A DNA stretch of 64,000 nucleotides from Mesostigma viride (lineage: Eukaryota > Streptophyta > Mesostigmatophyceae > Mesostigmatales > Mesostigmataceae). Positions 49,332 through 59,571 of the stretch are shown here, piece after piece. The translations under genes and the position numbers were made by a program. Below the pieces are notes generated by a model. That model saw nothing but the letters and a program-made list of their open reading frames with translations, was not told where the DNA came from and did no database searches. The stretch is taken from assembly GCA_009746045.1 (NCBI GenBank), contig RPFO01000700.1:1-64000 (forward strand), read 5' to 3'. How positions within the stretch are numbered: the first letter of the stretch is position 1; every line of letters begins with the position of its first letter.

Positions 49332-50003
49332 GAGCCCAAAATAGCCCACAGCCAGAACCTACGACCCGTTGCCTGACCGTACACATAAATTCCCACTGAC
49401 CGCCGGCCCAGCAAATAAACCTCAGCGCGGCGCTGCCGGCTGACCTCCGGACTTAGCCAATTCCGAGCATAACCAAATTCCAATACTTTATGTGACTGCG
49501 AGCCCACAATATAACACCAGCCCCTTTTTCTTTCGAGCAGTCACATCCACCACTCGGCCACTTAACCACAACCCACAGTCGACATACATGCCAACAATCC
49601 TCACAATATCCACCACCACCCAAGGGTTACTCACAAACACTCTCGGAGACAGTACGCACAAGACGCTATGTACTAGGGGAGCTCCAACCCCTCTAACTTG
49701 GCGCCCATTCACGCGTTGCACATACTGCCAGTGTCTGAAGTAAGTCATGTAAGCAAGCGAGAATACAAGACTGATCTAAACGACCACCCTTGACCCCGGC
49801 ACACCCACACGACCCATACACATTACAAACCCGTTCCAACCGCACCAGTCCTCAACCAAGGACACTCCCCCACCAAATCAATTATGGAGCAAATTATCCA
49901 ACCGTGCCGGGTCACCATCAGTATAGGGCAGGCATAAGGATCACCCCCGGCCCAAACAACGTTCTCAAATTGGCCACAGGCTAAAATTCCACAGGGTCCA
50001 AGC
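49332..50003 (-). other. Element interior between RNase H and 3' LTR
   Basis: About 670 bp of non-coding element sequence. No clear polypurine tract directly beside the LTR. Short frames only. Confidence 0.6.
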
Positions 50004-50939
50004 TCAAACAACCAACAACTCCCGCAGATCCCCAAGAGAACCTGCCATCACCATCCGCAAGATGCGATACTGCTCTCGCGCTGCTGCAAACAGCTTGGTC
50101 ACCGCGTCCGCCGGGTTCAGCCTCCCCGGCAGATGGAGAACGCTCACCGCGTAAGACAGCTCCTTCAACAGCAGGAAATCGAGGTCACGCGTCCTGGACA
50201 GGCTGTTGAGGATAAAGCTCACAAGCGGCTGGCTATCCGTATGCACAGTTGTCGTCAGCACCAAACGGACACCCATCCACTTGCCCATCCAGCGCAAGAA
50301 CTGCTCGAGGTACAGCGAAGCCTTGATACACTCACACACACCACGGCACTCGTTAGTGTCAGAGCCAACTGCCACACGCCTGCACAGTCTCGAATACCAC
50401 CCACACAGCGATCCCCGACCCCCTGGGTTACAGAGCACAAACAGACCACCCATCCGTGCCCTCAGCTTGGTCAGTTCCCTGCCCTCACCCGACGTATCTG
50501 CAAAGCAGTGAAGAACAGCGGGCTGAGAGACCGACAGGCCAGAAAGCACCACACCTTGGCTCTCGGCCACATACTGCCTCACAACCGACGGATGGACTTG
50601 CGACAACACGTCATCTACCGTCCTACTCAGCACCACCAGATCGGGCGCACACACTGCCGCCATCCAGCCTAGCTTGCCACGCAGGCGGCTCCACAGGCCC
50701 TTAGCACACAGCTCATCCACCGAGCCCATCAGCTCCTCCCGATACTTGTCAGGAATACCCAGGTGCATCTGATGCCTACCAGACGTCACTCGCAGGGTCT
50801 GCACTACACCGCAGAAGACACGCGGAGTCTGCTGGTCCACCACCTGCAGCTCGCCCACAGGGAAACGCTTAGCGAGATCTGCATAGAACTGATGCAGAAC
50901 AGCACGGGGTGCTACCACTCGCAGGTCATCCCATGCAAT
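50004..50939 (-). pseudogene. RT C-terminal part and RNase H of the LTR element
   Basis: Begins after the frame change near 50933 with WDDLRVVAP, the catalytic two-Asp box of RT. The RT connection follows (FCGVVQTLRVTSGRHQMHLG) and then a copia-like RNase H: CFADTSGEGR, WYSRLCRRVAVGSDTNECRG, HTDSQPLVSFI, LPGRLNPADAVTKL. The stop is at 50004. In copia-type RNase H the Asp, Glu, Asp positions appear as FAD, TNE and TDS, so the catalytic residues look kept. Confidence 0.85.
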
Positions 50940-52162
50940 TGTACAAACAAGGGACCTGAGGGAGTCTGTGCCACAAACAACGAAGGGTCGTACGGGGATA
51001 CCTCGAATGTCATCAGCTCAAACAGAGCACGCATCAAAGTGATACGCCACACAATCGAGGCACTCTGCAGTCCCTCTATGGCCTTCAACAAGCCCATGAA
51101 TTCTGCCCTCACTTCCTCCATCCAAAACGAGGGTGTCTGGACCACCAGGGGTGACGTGCCTTCCCACACCTCACGCGCCACCTCCTCGCTAGAGTTAGGG
51201 AAAGCACGCTTGACATCAATAGACGCACACCCATAGTCTCTGCCCTCATCCAGGAAACCGAGATACAGCATGGTGATAATCCTGAAGCTATCCCACGCCA
51301 GACCTGGGGTGTACAGCTCCTCCTTGGCCAGCTCACTGGTTCCCGAAAACTCCTGCGACACCGGCCTCACATAGCATACCTCCACCCCAGCCTTTACCTT
51401 GTGAGACAACACCATCTTGAGAGGAAGTACCTTGGCCCCCTTGGGCACACTGTCCATTGGTTCATACACACCATACCCCTGCCACTCCTCCAGCGCCCTG
51501 TGAAACGCGCACCACCAGCTGGAGAAACCACTCTGCGTCGACATCTCTAGTACCAGCCTCTCATAGCCAATCGGAGAATGTGCAGCGATGTCCCGCTTGG
51601 TAATACCGATGCTGGATGGATGCAACAACGCAGGCATGACCAGGTCTACCGCTGGCGGGAGATCCTTTCCCCACGCCACACCCTCTGTCCCTGTCAGTGC
51701 TGCTAGCCTAGCCACGGTGCTTGAGACGAGACTGAGAGGTTGCACTGCCTTGTACGATTCCAACTCTATCGACCCATGGCCCTCCCTGGTCAAACTAGAG
51801 CTCTGGATCACAACATCAGGGTGATTAAGAAATGGCAGCCCCAGAATCGCCGGCCCATCATAGCCCTCAAGCACGCAGAAAGGAGTGTCACGCCCAAGAA
51901 TGGTCAGCATCACCTCGCCCACTACCGGCATGCGCACCACCCCAGAAAAGTCCTCCACAAAGTTCCACTTGGACGGTCGTAGCGGGAAGTGCCTAGCTAC
52001 CCCTTCACCTAGCAAGCACACCACCGCATTAGTATCCACCTCCAACCGACACCCAGCCAGCCCGTCCTGCTGAAAATCCACTAGCTTGGACACCGAGGCT
52101 ACCTCATTACCAGCCTCCATTGCGACGTCGCCGCCGCCCTCGGAGCCATCATGCACCGCCAC
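50912..52162 (-). pseudogene. Retropepsin-like domain and RT N-terminal part
   Basis: The frame is open from just after a TGA (52165-52163). A retropepsin-like domain comes first: LEVDTNAVVCLLGEGVA with DTN at 52036-52028 where DTG or DSG is expected, then VVGEVMLTILG and ILGLPFLNHPDVVI. RT follows: EEWQGYGVYEPM, PKGAKVLPLKMVLSHKVKAG, YGCASIDVKRAFPNS (first catalytic Asp near 51217), LKAIEGLQSASIVWR, SPYDPSLFV. The frame ends at 50912, a few codons after the position of the xDD box, which continues in the next frame. A single-base loss near 50933 explains this. Confidence 0.85.
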
Positions 52163-52165
52163 TCA

Positions 52166-52309
52166 GTGACTCGCGCCGGGTGCTAGCCGACCCATCAACG
52201 CCATCGGCTTGTAGCCCCGCACCTGCGGTCGATGCGCCAGCATCGCCGGCCTGTGCCTCTCCACCTGCGGCTGGCCCTGCATTGGCCTCGCTGGACTGTG
52301 GTGGCCCTC
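52166..52309 (-). other. 48-codon open linker between two in-frame stops
   Basis: Between TAG (52312-52310) and TGA (52165-52163) on the - strand there are 48 sense codons in the same frame as both neighbouring coding blocks. It is rich in Pro, Arg, Gln and Met. The pol reading frame may therefore originally have been continuous. Confidence 0.7.
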
Positions 52310-53184
52310 CTACGGCGATCCCTCGCCGGCCTGAGGCGCCCCACCTACAGCCGACGGCCCGCCCGCCCCGCCGGCCCGTGGTAACGTGCCCCCCGGCTGC
52401 TCGCGTTCCGCGATTGCCCGCCGGGCTTCCTGCAGCCGCTCAATGACACGGGCAAACATTGTCGCGCGCTGCACCTCCTGACCATCAGCGGAAGGGGCAA
52501 CCCCCAGCCCGCCTGGTCCCACACTGGCTGGACCGCCATTGGACAGTGGCAACCCACCATCCGACGGAAGAGAGGGCGCAGGCTGATCAGGCCCCGTCTC
52601 CTCTCTCACCCCCCTTGCGGCCGTCCCTGGGTCCCCCGCCTCACCTCCAGCCTGCGCGCTGGAGCCCATCGCACCTTCCTCATGGGGCAGGTCTGCTGGC
52701 GCACCTAGCCCCTCGTAGTACGGCCGCAAGTGTTTCCACGCCAGTAGTCGGTCGAAGCGGCGGTCCTCACGCCCAACCTTCGCCAACATGTGGTCACCGT
52801 CCACTGACTTGACCACAACAGGGCCCTCCCACAAACCCTGTTCCAAAGCACTTCCCTCCCGGTACGCCCACACCCTTGCTCCCTCGCTAGGCACGTACAC
52901 ATCACCCCTGCGTAGGTCCATGTCCACCAGCCTGATGAGGTACCGGTCACACAGCAAATCACGATATGCTTCTACCGCCTCCAGCGGGAGCAGGCCCATC
53001 TCCAACCCATGGGGCGTGACGGCTACCTCCTCACCATCCACATGTACCCTGACCATCACCCTGTGATTCATGTGCTCCTCTATCTGCCTGCACAACAGAG
53101 TCTGATCGCGGTACGACAGCGAGCGCATCCTGGCCATAGCACTCATCACAAACTTGGAGGTCCTGATATGTCTCCATTACAATT
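52310..53184 (-). pseudogene. Integrase C-terminal region of the LTR element
   Basis: The frame opens just inside the CACTA-like insertion point and ends at TAG 52310. It contains RRGDVYVPSEGARVWAYREG and LWEGPVVVKSVDGDHMLAK, then LLAWKHLRPYY. This is an SH3-like integrase C-terminal fold pattern in which a WEGP motif and a final Arg-Pro-Tyr are typical. The tail (APADLPHEEGAMGSS and on) is low-complexity. It is separated from the catalytic core at 57183-57989 by the two inserted elements. Confidence 0.8.
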
Positions 53185-54162
53185 CCACTAGGAACTCAAT
53201 TTCTGAGAAAATTCTCAAAACCCCTCAATTTTCTCACCCCTTTGAGAAAAAAGGTGAGAAAAGTGAGAAAAATCTCAATTTTTTTCCGCAAACGCTAGGC
53301 AACAAAATCTCACCAGGGTGAGATTTTGGTGAGAAAAAGGGGGTTTGGGTGAGATTTGGGTGAGAAAAAACCCTAAAGTGAGAAAAAAGGTGAGAATGGG
53401 TGAGAAAAAGTGAGAAAAAGTGAGAAAAAGTGAAAAAATTGAGAAGTTTCTCACCAACACGAGAAAAATCACTAACACGAGAAAAATCACAAGTCAACGT
53501 GGTGAGAAATTTCTCACCAAGAGTGTAACACGAAAAAAATCATGAGCTTTATTTCATTAAGTCATTAATATGAAAATAAACTCAGCACCACTAATTAATT
53601 AATTACATGATTAATTGAACTCGTGCTCCCGTTGGATCACGGAGCACCGAAGTGCTTTTAATCCCTGTGTGTGCACAACAGGAAGGGCACAGACCCCCTT
53701 TCTCCTTCATGCCAAAGGCATGTCGCAGCTGCTATTGGACCCGATAAACGATCCGGCAATCTGTGGGTGCAATAAGACCCATGTGAGCATATCATAACGG
53801 GTGCATGGGCAAGTGATCTGAGCATTGCCATGACGTAGCATGGTTGTACAAGGACTAAGCTAAGGCTATGGCTGGTTGTGTACCGTGTGTTAGCGGTGCA
53901 CGTGACTAGGTATAATGGCTCAGCTAGGCAAACATTCTAGGCATGGCTGCCATGGCGGCAGAGACTGCCAATGATTACAAGCTAGGGCTATTCTAGCCCG
54001 CAGGGGGCGTCCACATCTCGTGGTTGATCATCAGGTCCCCGCCCCTCCAGTAAACCTTGGGACGTCAGGATTGTTGATTCCCAGCACGTTGAACGCGTTG
54101 TGTCAGCACAGCGATCCCCCCTGCATCCAAACAAAGGCACACCGATAACCAAGAAAAGAGTA

Positions 54163-55120
54163 TGCAAATGTGCAGCCTTGTTCATTGAAATTATGGCTGG
54201 CTTACGCAAAGAGCGACTGTAAGATGACCTATACAGTGGGGCCGGAAACAGCTTGCTTGATCAGGGCGTGTTTTTCGAGCTTCACTGGCCGGGAGTGTCT
54301 AGTGGTGAGAACCATTGCTGCGATCGCTTTCCCACCATTTACGAGGAAATACCCGCAAATGAAAAACCACTGAAACGGTCTAGCTTGATTCAGTCATTGC
54401 ATTAGCCACATGCCATCATGCATGTTTCCAAACGTCCAAGAACTGCCCACGGTGCAAATGCAAAAATCCGGAGGACACGACCTCATTGCTTCATATTTGT
54501 ATGCAGAAGAATAAAAAAGTAACATGCATTTAAGGGCCCGCCTGCATAAAGGGCCTGAATTCTGATGCGGGCCCAACGGCAGCACCGCCAAAGCAGATAA
54601 GGGCCCGCAGTCTGATGCGGGCCCCACGGCACCACCGCCATAGCAGAGCTCGAAGGTCGTGGTGCGCGTGAAACGTACGTACCTATGCCCTTTGTCGGTA
54701 GGTGCCGTTGGGGTCAAATTGGGTGCCGCCAAAATCGGGCCGACGCGTCAATAGACTGAGGCCGTCGATGAGTGCCATCATGCGGCTTGGGTCACTTCTG
54801 TTGGAGAACTTCAGCTAAGTTAACTTAACGCAAACCACTGGTCGCCCGCGTCGGGAACCGGCCCAACGGCTCTCCCGCAACAGAAAATTACGCGGCATAC
54901 TGCATAAGTCGTCGGATGGTTACATTTCGACGGTCAAGATTTCATGATGAGGTTTGCGTTCAATTTGCCGCAGTTTGCCGCCCAGAGAAAGTAGTTGTTG
55001 GACTCGTTGCCCACGATGAAACACAATCAAGCAAGCCGTTTCCGGCCCCACCGTGTAGGTCATGTAGTCGCTCTTCACGTCAGCCAGCCGTAATTTCAAT
55101 GCACAAGGCTACACATTTCC
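54163..55120. repeat. Internal inverted repeat of the CACTA-ended element
   Basis: About 97 bp at 54163-54261 recur inverted at 55025-55120, with shared phrases TTCATTGAAATTATGGCTGG and GGGGCCGGAAACAGCTTGCT. Between them lie two copies of a GGGCCCGC...TGATGCGGGCCC hairpin segment (about 54536-54585 and 54599-54627). Confidence 0.8.
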
Positions 55121-55804
55121 ATCTCCATTCATATTCATAATCCTGCACGACTCGAAAACGCGGACAAGATAACGGCAGGCTCGAGCTACCATGGTCCGGA
55201 TTCTCCCGATTTCTGGCCTGCGCTGGTTGTCTCCTTGATATTGGCAACTCTCTCCGGTAAGAGATTTTCCGCAGTTTGGCTGTTTCGAAACGTTAATTAA
55301 GTGAGATGCCTTCGGATCAGGAGACTCACACAGCCGCGAAATCATGCCAAAGGTCATATGTTCGATCCCTTGCTGGTAGCTTCTGAGCTTTCTTATTTTC
55401 TGTGTTCCGCGGAATCTCAGATTTGGGCCGCTAGCGTTTTCACGTTTGTTGCTTTCTGATCCGACGACAACGTTGTGCCTTGCTCGTGTGACATCTGGCG
55501 CATGGTGTGATTCATGTGTATGGTGCTGCCTTGCCACATGGGGCTGCTTTGCCATAAGAGTGAGTGTTGGGTTCTACAGATTTGCTGCATGGACCGTTAG
55601 GTGCTGGTGAGCTCTTCCTTGTAGAACGCTTACATCTATGTCAAGGATCTGATTTCTTTTCCTCTTGCGTATATTGTGTCGGTTTGTTTATTTCTTGCAG
55701 GGACCACGAGAGTAAAATGCAAGCGGTTCCACTTTCAAGTCAGCATGTGACGCCCTGTCGACCGGCACGCTTTGTTAGCTAGCTACCATATAGTATTTGA
55801 TGAT

Positions 55805-55960
55805 AGGCATTGAATGCGGAAGATGTCATAACGCCATAACAGACTGTGTTGAACAGGCATTGAATGCCGAAGATGTCATAACGCCATAACAGACTGTGTT
55901 GAACAGGCATATTTGAATGCCGAAGATGTACATAACGCCATAACAGTGTTGAATAGTTGA
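55805..55960. repeat. 50-bp tandem repeat, 3 copies
   Basis: Unit AGGCATTGAATGCCGAAGAT then GTCATAACGCCATAACAGAC, starting at 55805, 55855 and 55905. The last copy has small indels. Confidence 0.9.
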
Positions 55961-56610
55961 ATCAACGGGTTCTTGCAGCTGTAAACATTAAAATTATTCA
56001 AACATTTAATGAAAAAATCATTATTGTTCGTGCTGTTTTGAACAGCGGTTGTTACTGGCACTGCATGCATGTGTCTGCTGCCAGCATATTGCATTATGGG
56101 TGTGTTTTTCAGCGCTGTGTTTTCTCACTTTTCTCACGTCCTGTTTTTCTCACTTTTCTCACGTCCTGATTTTCTCACTTTTCTCACGTTTCACACCTCC
56201 CGTTTTTCTCACTTATCTCACGTCCTGTTTTTTGAGATTTTTCTCACGTTTTTCCCCTTTTTTCACCTTTTTGGGGCAATCTCACCCGGGTGAGATTGCC
56301 CTTTTCTCACCCATTCTCACCCATTTCTCACCCTATTTTCTCACTTTTCTCACCCATTCTCACCCATTTCTCACCCTTTTTCTCACCCATCTCACCCTTT
56401 TTCTCACCTTTTCTCACCCATTCTCAAAGCCGAGTTCCTAGTGTCGTTCAAGTGGCCCGCCGGAGCGGCTGTACAATTTTTCCCAGTGAGCGCGCTGCCA
56501 AGTGTACTTGTGGGCAAATTTTTAGGTGCCCCGTCACTTCGAGGTACTAAAAATTAGGCTACGGTACGAATTCAGCGAATTTCAGCGAATTTTCAGTCGA
56601 ACCAAAGGAA

Positions 56611-56805
56611 GTGACGGCAGCTATACCAAAAAGTTTCCGTTACGAATTTTCAGCCCAACACTCGCGCAAAATGAAGTGACGGCAACTACCAAAAAGTTTC
56701 CGTTACGAATTTTCACTCCCACACGTTTGCACAAGAGGAAGTGACGGCAACTACCAAAAAGTTTCCGTTACGAATTTTCAGTCCCACACTTTGCGCAAAT
56801 TTTAG
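56611..56805. repeat. 65-bp tandem repeat, 3 copies
   Basis: Unit GTGACGGCAACTACCAAAAA then GTTTCCGTTACGAATTTTCA, starting at 56611, 56676 and 56741. Confidence 0.9.
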
Positions 56806-57108
56806 TAGGGCTGCACGCAAGCTACCTTTCAAAATTTTGCGCTAGTATGGAACGCATTTCATTCGTCTGGAGGAACGCTGCCCGCCAACTACCCCGGCCG
56901 TTCAGAATGTTCCGCCGAAATTTACTTGAGATTTGGAAATCTGAACGTGCGCGCAAATTTTAGTAGGGCTGCACGCAAGCTACCTTTCAAAATTTTGCGC
57001 AAGTATGGAACGCAATTCATTCGTCCGGAGGAATGCTGCTCGTCAACTGCCCCCGTTCAGAAAGTTGCGCCGAACTTTACTTGAGATTTGGAAATCTGAA
57101 CGTGCGGT
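56793..57108. repeat. 158-bp direct repeat, 2 copies
   Basis: GCGCAAATTTTAGTAGGGCT begins at 56793 and 56951. The copies are about 90 percent alike by eye and end in GAGATTTGGAAATCTGAACG. Confidence 0.9.
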
Positions 57109-57182
57109 TGGAGTTTCGCGGGGAAACCCAAGTTCCCGAGTAATTCACCAATGACGCGCTTCGAACACTTGCCCGCTAAAAC

Positions 57183-58025
57183 CTAAGCAGCCGCTCCGGC
57201 TGGCCACTTAAACGAAACGGGATGCTCCACTAACCCTTGATGTTCGTGATCTGCCGCACCCGCCACCACAATCTGCTCAAACCCCGGCTCCTTCATGCAA
57301 CACTCGAACTGCTGGTCACACTCTAAAGTTGACACCACGGCAAACTTGGCCTTTACCAAGCGCAGGCTGGTGAGCAGCTCTTCCTTGTGCTTGCGTGGCA
57401 ACACCTCTAGTGCCTTGAACCTGGAGAACCGCCCCACCGCTAGCACATACTCCCTGTCATCGTACTTGAGCACATCCACTTGCACCGGGCCCCTCTCTAG
57501 CACCGGTCTACGTGCATGAAACTTGTGCGGCTTAGGCACATTGCGCTGACAATGCTTACACCTCTGCCAGACCTCTCTGCACGTCGCCACCAGCTCCGAA
57601 AACCCCAGTGATGCTGCCCAATGCTCTGCAGCGTGGCCATGACCCAACCGTGTGTGTAACCTCATTGCCATGTTAAGTACACTGAGTGTACCACCTGCCT
57701 CCAATGGACATTGAGACTGTTGTGCCTGAGGTCCCGGGTGTGGGGAGGACCTTCGTACCGGTGGCCCGTCCAGAACTGCAGTGTGTACACCTGCAGTACC
57801 TCCTCCAACCCCCTTCTCCCTCGCTCCCTGAGACAGTGCTTCATCCCCTACTGCAACTGCCCCCTGCTCTGCATGGTCCCCCTCCTCACCAGCGCTCTCA
57901 TCTAGCGCTGCCACGCGAGCACCCAGGCGGGGTGAGCTAGCCTGGGGGGTCGAGCAGTGCTGCCCCGCACTAGCTCGCATATTTGGCACATCACCAGCTG
58001 CCTCACCCTCACCACCGGACCCTAG
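57183..58025 (-). pseudogene. Integrase N-terminal domain and catalytic core, truncated
   Basis: Same frame as gag, directly after the gag stop. About 100 residues of low-complexity linker precede the zinc-binding HX4H-X26-CX2C motif (LHTRLGHGHA...WQRCKHCQRN). The core follows with Asp at VQVDVLKYDD, Asp at LECDQQFEC and Glu at HQGLVEH, a D,D,E arrangement with about 52 and 29 residues between. The frame is then cut by the inserted element and ends at 57183. No protease motif lies between gag and integrase, where copia elements normally have one. Confidence 0.85.
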
Positions 58026-58028
58026 TCA
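58026..58028 (-). other. In-frame gag stop TGA followed by CTAG: candidate readthrough site
   Basis: On the - strand the gag frame ends CAG TGA CTA GGG and the same frame stays open on the far side into integrase. UGA-CUA-G is the best known efficient stop-readthrough context in eukaryotes and their RNA viruses (established knowledge). That pol is made by readthrough here is inference. Confidence 0.65.
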
Positions 58029-58639
58029 CTGCCTACGGCCCCCACTCTGGGCCGCCGGGCACAGGTGCGTGTCACGTGCAAAGTGTCCTGGCTGCTTGCA
58101 GCGGTTACACACGGCAGGGCCCTGTGCATTGCTATTGCTGCGAGGTGGCATGCTGTCAGCGTGCCTATTGTAGCATGTGCGTGCCAGGTGACCCTTTCTC
58201 CCGCATATGAAGCATGCACCAGACTCCTGCCTCTGTGGCTGCCGCTGTTGCTGCTGCTGTGCAAACTGCTGCTGCGGCTGCGGCGGCTGTGAAGCATAAT
58301 GCGGCTGTCCTGCCTGCTGTGCTGGGGCATAATGCTGCTGCTGTCTCTGCTGCTGCACCAATGGCCTGCCCTGCCACAGCCCACGTCTGCCACCGCGCCC
58401 GCCACCACGGGCACGGCCTCCACCACGCTGCTTGCCACCGTTGCCTACTCCAGCAGGCTTGCTGTTGTTGACACCGGCAACCTTGCCCGTTGCATCCTGT
58501 GGCTTGGCAGGGGTAACAGTGCTTGGCACAGAGGGTGCAGGGAGGGGCACAGAATTGGGAGCGGCTGGGGGAGGGGCAGGGGCCATCAACCCAGACTCGG
58601 TCAGCTTCAAGCCCTGGGCTCTCAGCTGTGCAATCATGT

Positions 58640-58910
58640 AGTTATATACAACGATTCCTTGCGGAATCGACACTAAGCGCTTAGTGTCGATTCCGCAAGG
58701 AATCGTTGTATATAACTAAAACTTTTGCTTGCGCCGGCAAGGCTAAGGCCGATACTAGTCGGGTCATCGAATCGGCTATTCGATGACCCGACTAGTATCG
58801 GCCTTAGCCTTGCCGGCGCAAGCAAAAGTTTTAGTTATATACAACGATTCCTTGCGGAATCGACACTAAGCGCTTAGTGTCGATTCCGCAAGGAATCGTT
58901 GTATATAACT
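58640..58910. mobile_element. 271-bp palindromic element (P-M-P) in gag
   Basis: A perfect palindrome: a 78-bp self-complementary unit P (58640-58717), a 115-bp inverted repeat M with a 5-bp centre (58718-58832), and P again (58833-58910). The termini are AGTTATATACAACGATTCC. It is flanked by CATGT direct repeats (58635-58639 and 58911-58915). It has no coding capacity and resembles a foldback or MITE-type element. Because P is its own complement, the two P copies are direct and inverted repeats at once. Confidence 0.92.
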
Positions 58911-59534
58911 CATGTCCCTCTCCTCCCCTTCTACCAGGCCGGTAATGATCTCTATTGCCTTGGTAAGGTCATCCTTGGCTTGGCCTGCACGCAGGGCTCC
59001 CATCACAGTCTGGAAATTCAGGTCCTTGGCCATCCTCACGTACCGGTCTATCACCGCTGTCTCAGACACCTCTAGTCCATTGAGCACAGACTCATTCCGC
59101 AAATTGCGAAGGCTGAGTAAAACGAGTGAGTAAGGCCGTTGTGGCACCCAGGTGTAAATGCTGCATAGCCTAGAGGTCGTGCCCTCCTTCGACTCCAACA
59201 ACGCCTCACGCAGCTTACCTGGGATGTGACGCCGTTTTACCTTCTCATCCTTGCATGCTCGAAGAGTAAATGCGAGAATGAAATTGTCGCAGCTCAGCAA
59301 ACCGGCATCTCGGAAAAGCGAATAAACACTGCTGATCTTCTCACCATGGTCCTTCAGAAAAGCCTCAATTCTCTCTATATAGTCACGCACTACGAGCGTG
59401 GGTGCGTCGCTAGCAAGGGTTCCCACACGCTTTCGAAATAGTTCTAACAGATCCTTTTCAGCTCGTAGGTCAGCGGCCCATGTCGACGGATCACTATGAA
59501 TTGCTTTCCGTTTCCTCCCAGCTGACGCTGCCAT

Positions 59535-59571
59535 GTTTTATGCTGTAAAATTACGGCCCCAACCTAGTACA
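59535..59571 (-). other. Leader between 5' LTR and gag (putative primer-binding region)
   Basis: Only 37 bases separate the LTR end (TTTTAACA) from the gag ATG. The first bases are TGTACTAGGTTGGGGCC. This does not match the common initiator-Met primer site, so the primer is unknown. Confidence 0.5.

Larger units (their letters stand above)
53186..56443. mobile_element. CACTA-ended DNA element, non-autonomous, inserted in integrase
   Basis: Perfect 12-bp terminal inverted repeats CACTAGGAACTC (53186-53197 and 56432-56443) match the CACTA hallmark of the CMC/EnSpm superfamily. Next to each end lie 250-330 bp of short subterminal repeats of GTGAGAAAA or its complement TTCTCAC. A palindrome is embedded in each: CAAAATCTCACC/GGTGAGATTTTG at 53303-53328 and GGCAATCTCACCCGGGTGAG... 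at 56275-56300. The flanks share only TC (ATTC left, TCG right), so the expected 3-bp duplication is not seen. The 3258 bp contain no transposase-like frame. Internal repeats are listed separately. Confidence 0.75.
56444..57215. mobile_element. Small element with 28-bp inverted repeats, next to the CACTA-ended element
   Basis: TCGTTCAAGTGGCCCGCCGG at 56444 and its continuation to 56471 match the complement of 57188-57215 with two differences. It has two sets of direct repeats inside and no coding sequence. On the - strand the right repeat supplies the last codons and stop of the integrase frame (SFKWPAGAAA), so integrase is interrupted here. It could be a separate insertion, or an inverted duplication of host sequence made when the CACTA-ended element landed. 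Confidence 0.6.
58026..59534 (-). pseudogene. gag of the LTR element, split by a palindromic insertion
   Basis: Starts with ATG 59532-59534, 37 bases inside the 5' LTR. The first part (59534-58911, 208 codons) is an alpha-helical capsid-like region beginning with a basic stretch (GRKRKA). After the 271-bp insertion and one CATGT copy are discounted, the frame continues exactly (58634-58026, 202 codons). It then runs through Ala/Pro-rich sequence, an RGG-type box (RGGGRARGGGRGG), a Gln-rich stretch, a CCHC zinc knuckle (CFICGRKGHLARTC) and a second knuckle with altered spacing (CNRCKQPGHFARD). The insertion introduces a stop, so the present copy is broken, but the rest looks intact. Confidence 0.88.

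Noticed and set aside
53186..56443. A transposase gene inside the CACTA-ended element
   Set aside because: All frames are short, partly from the GAGAAA repeats; no DDE motif found.
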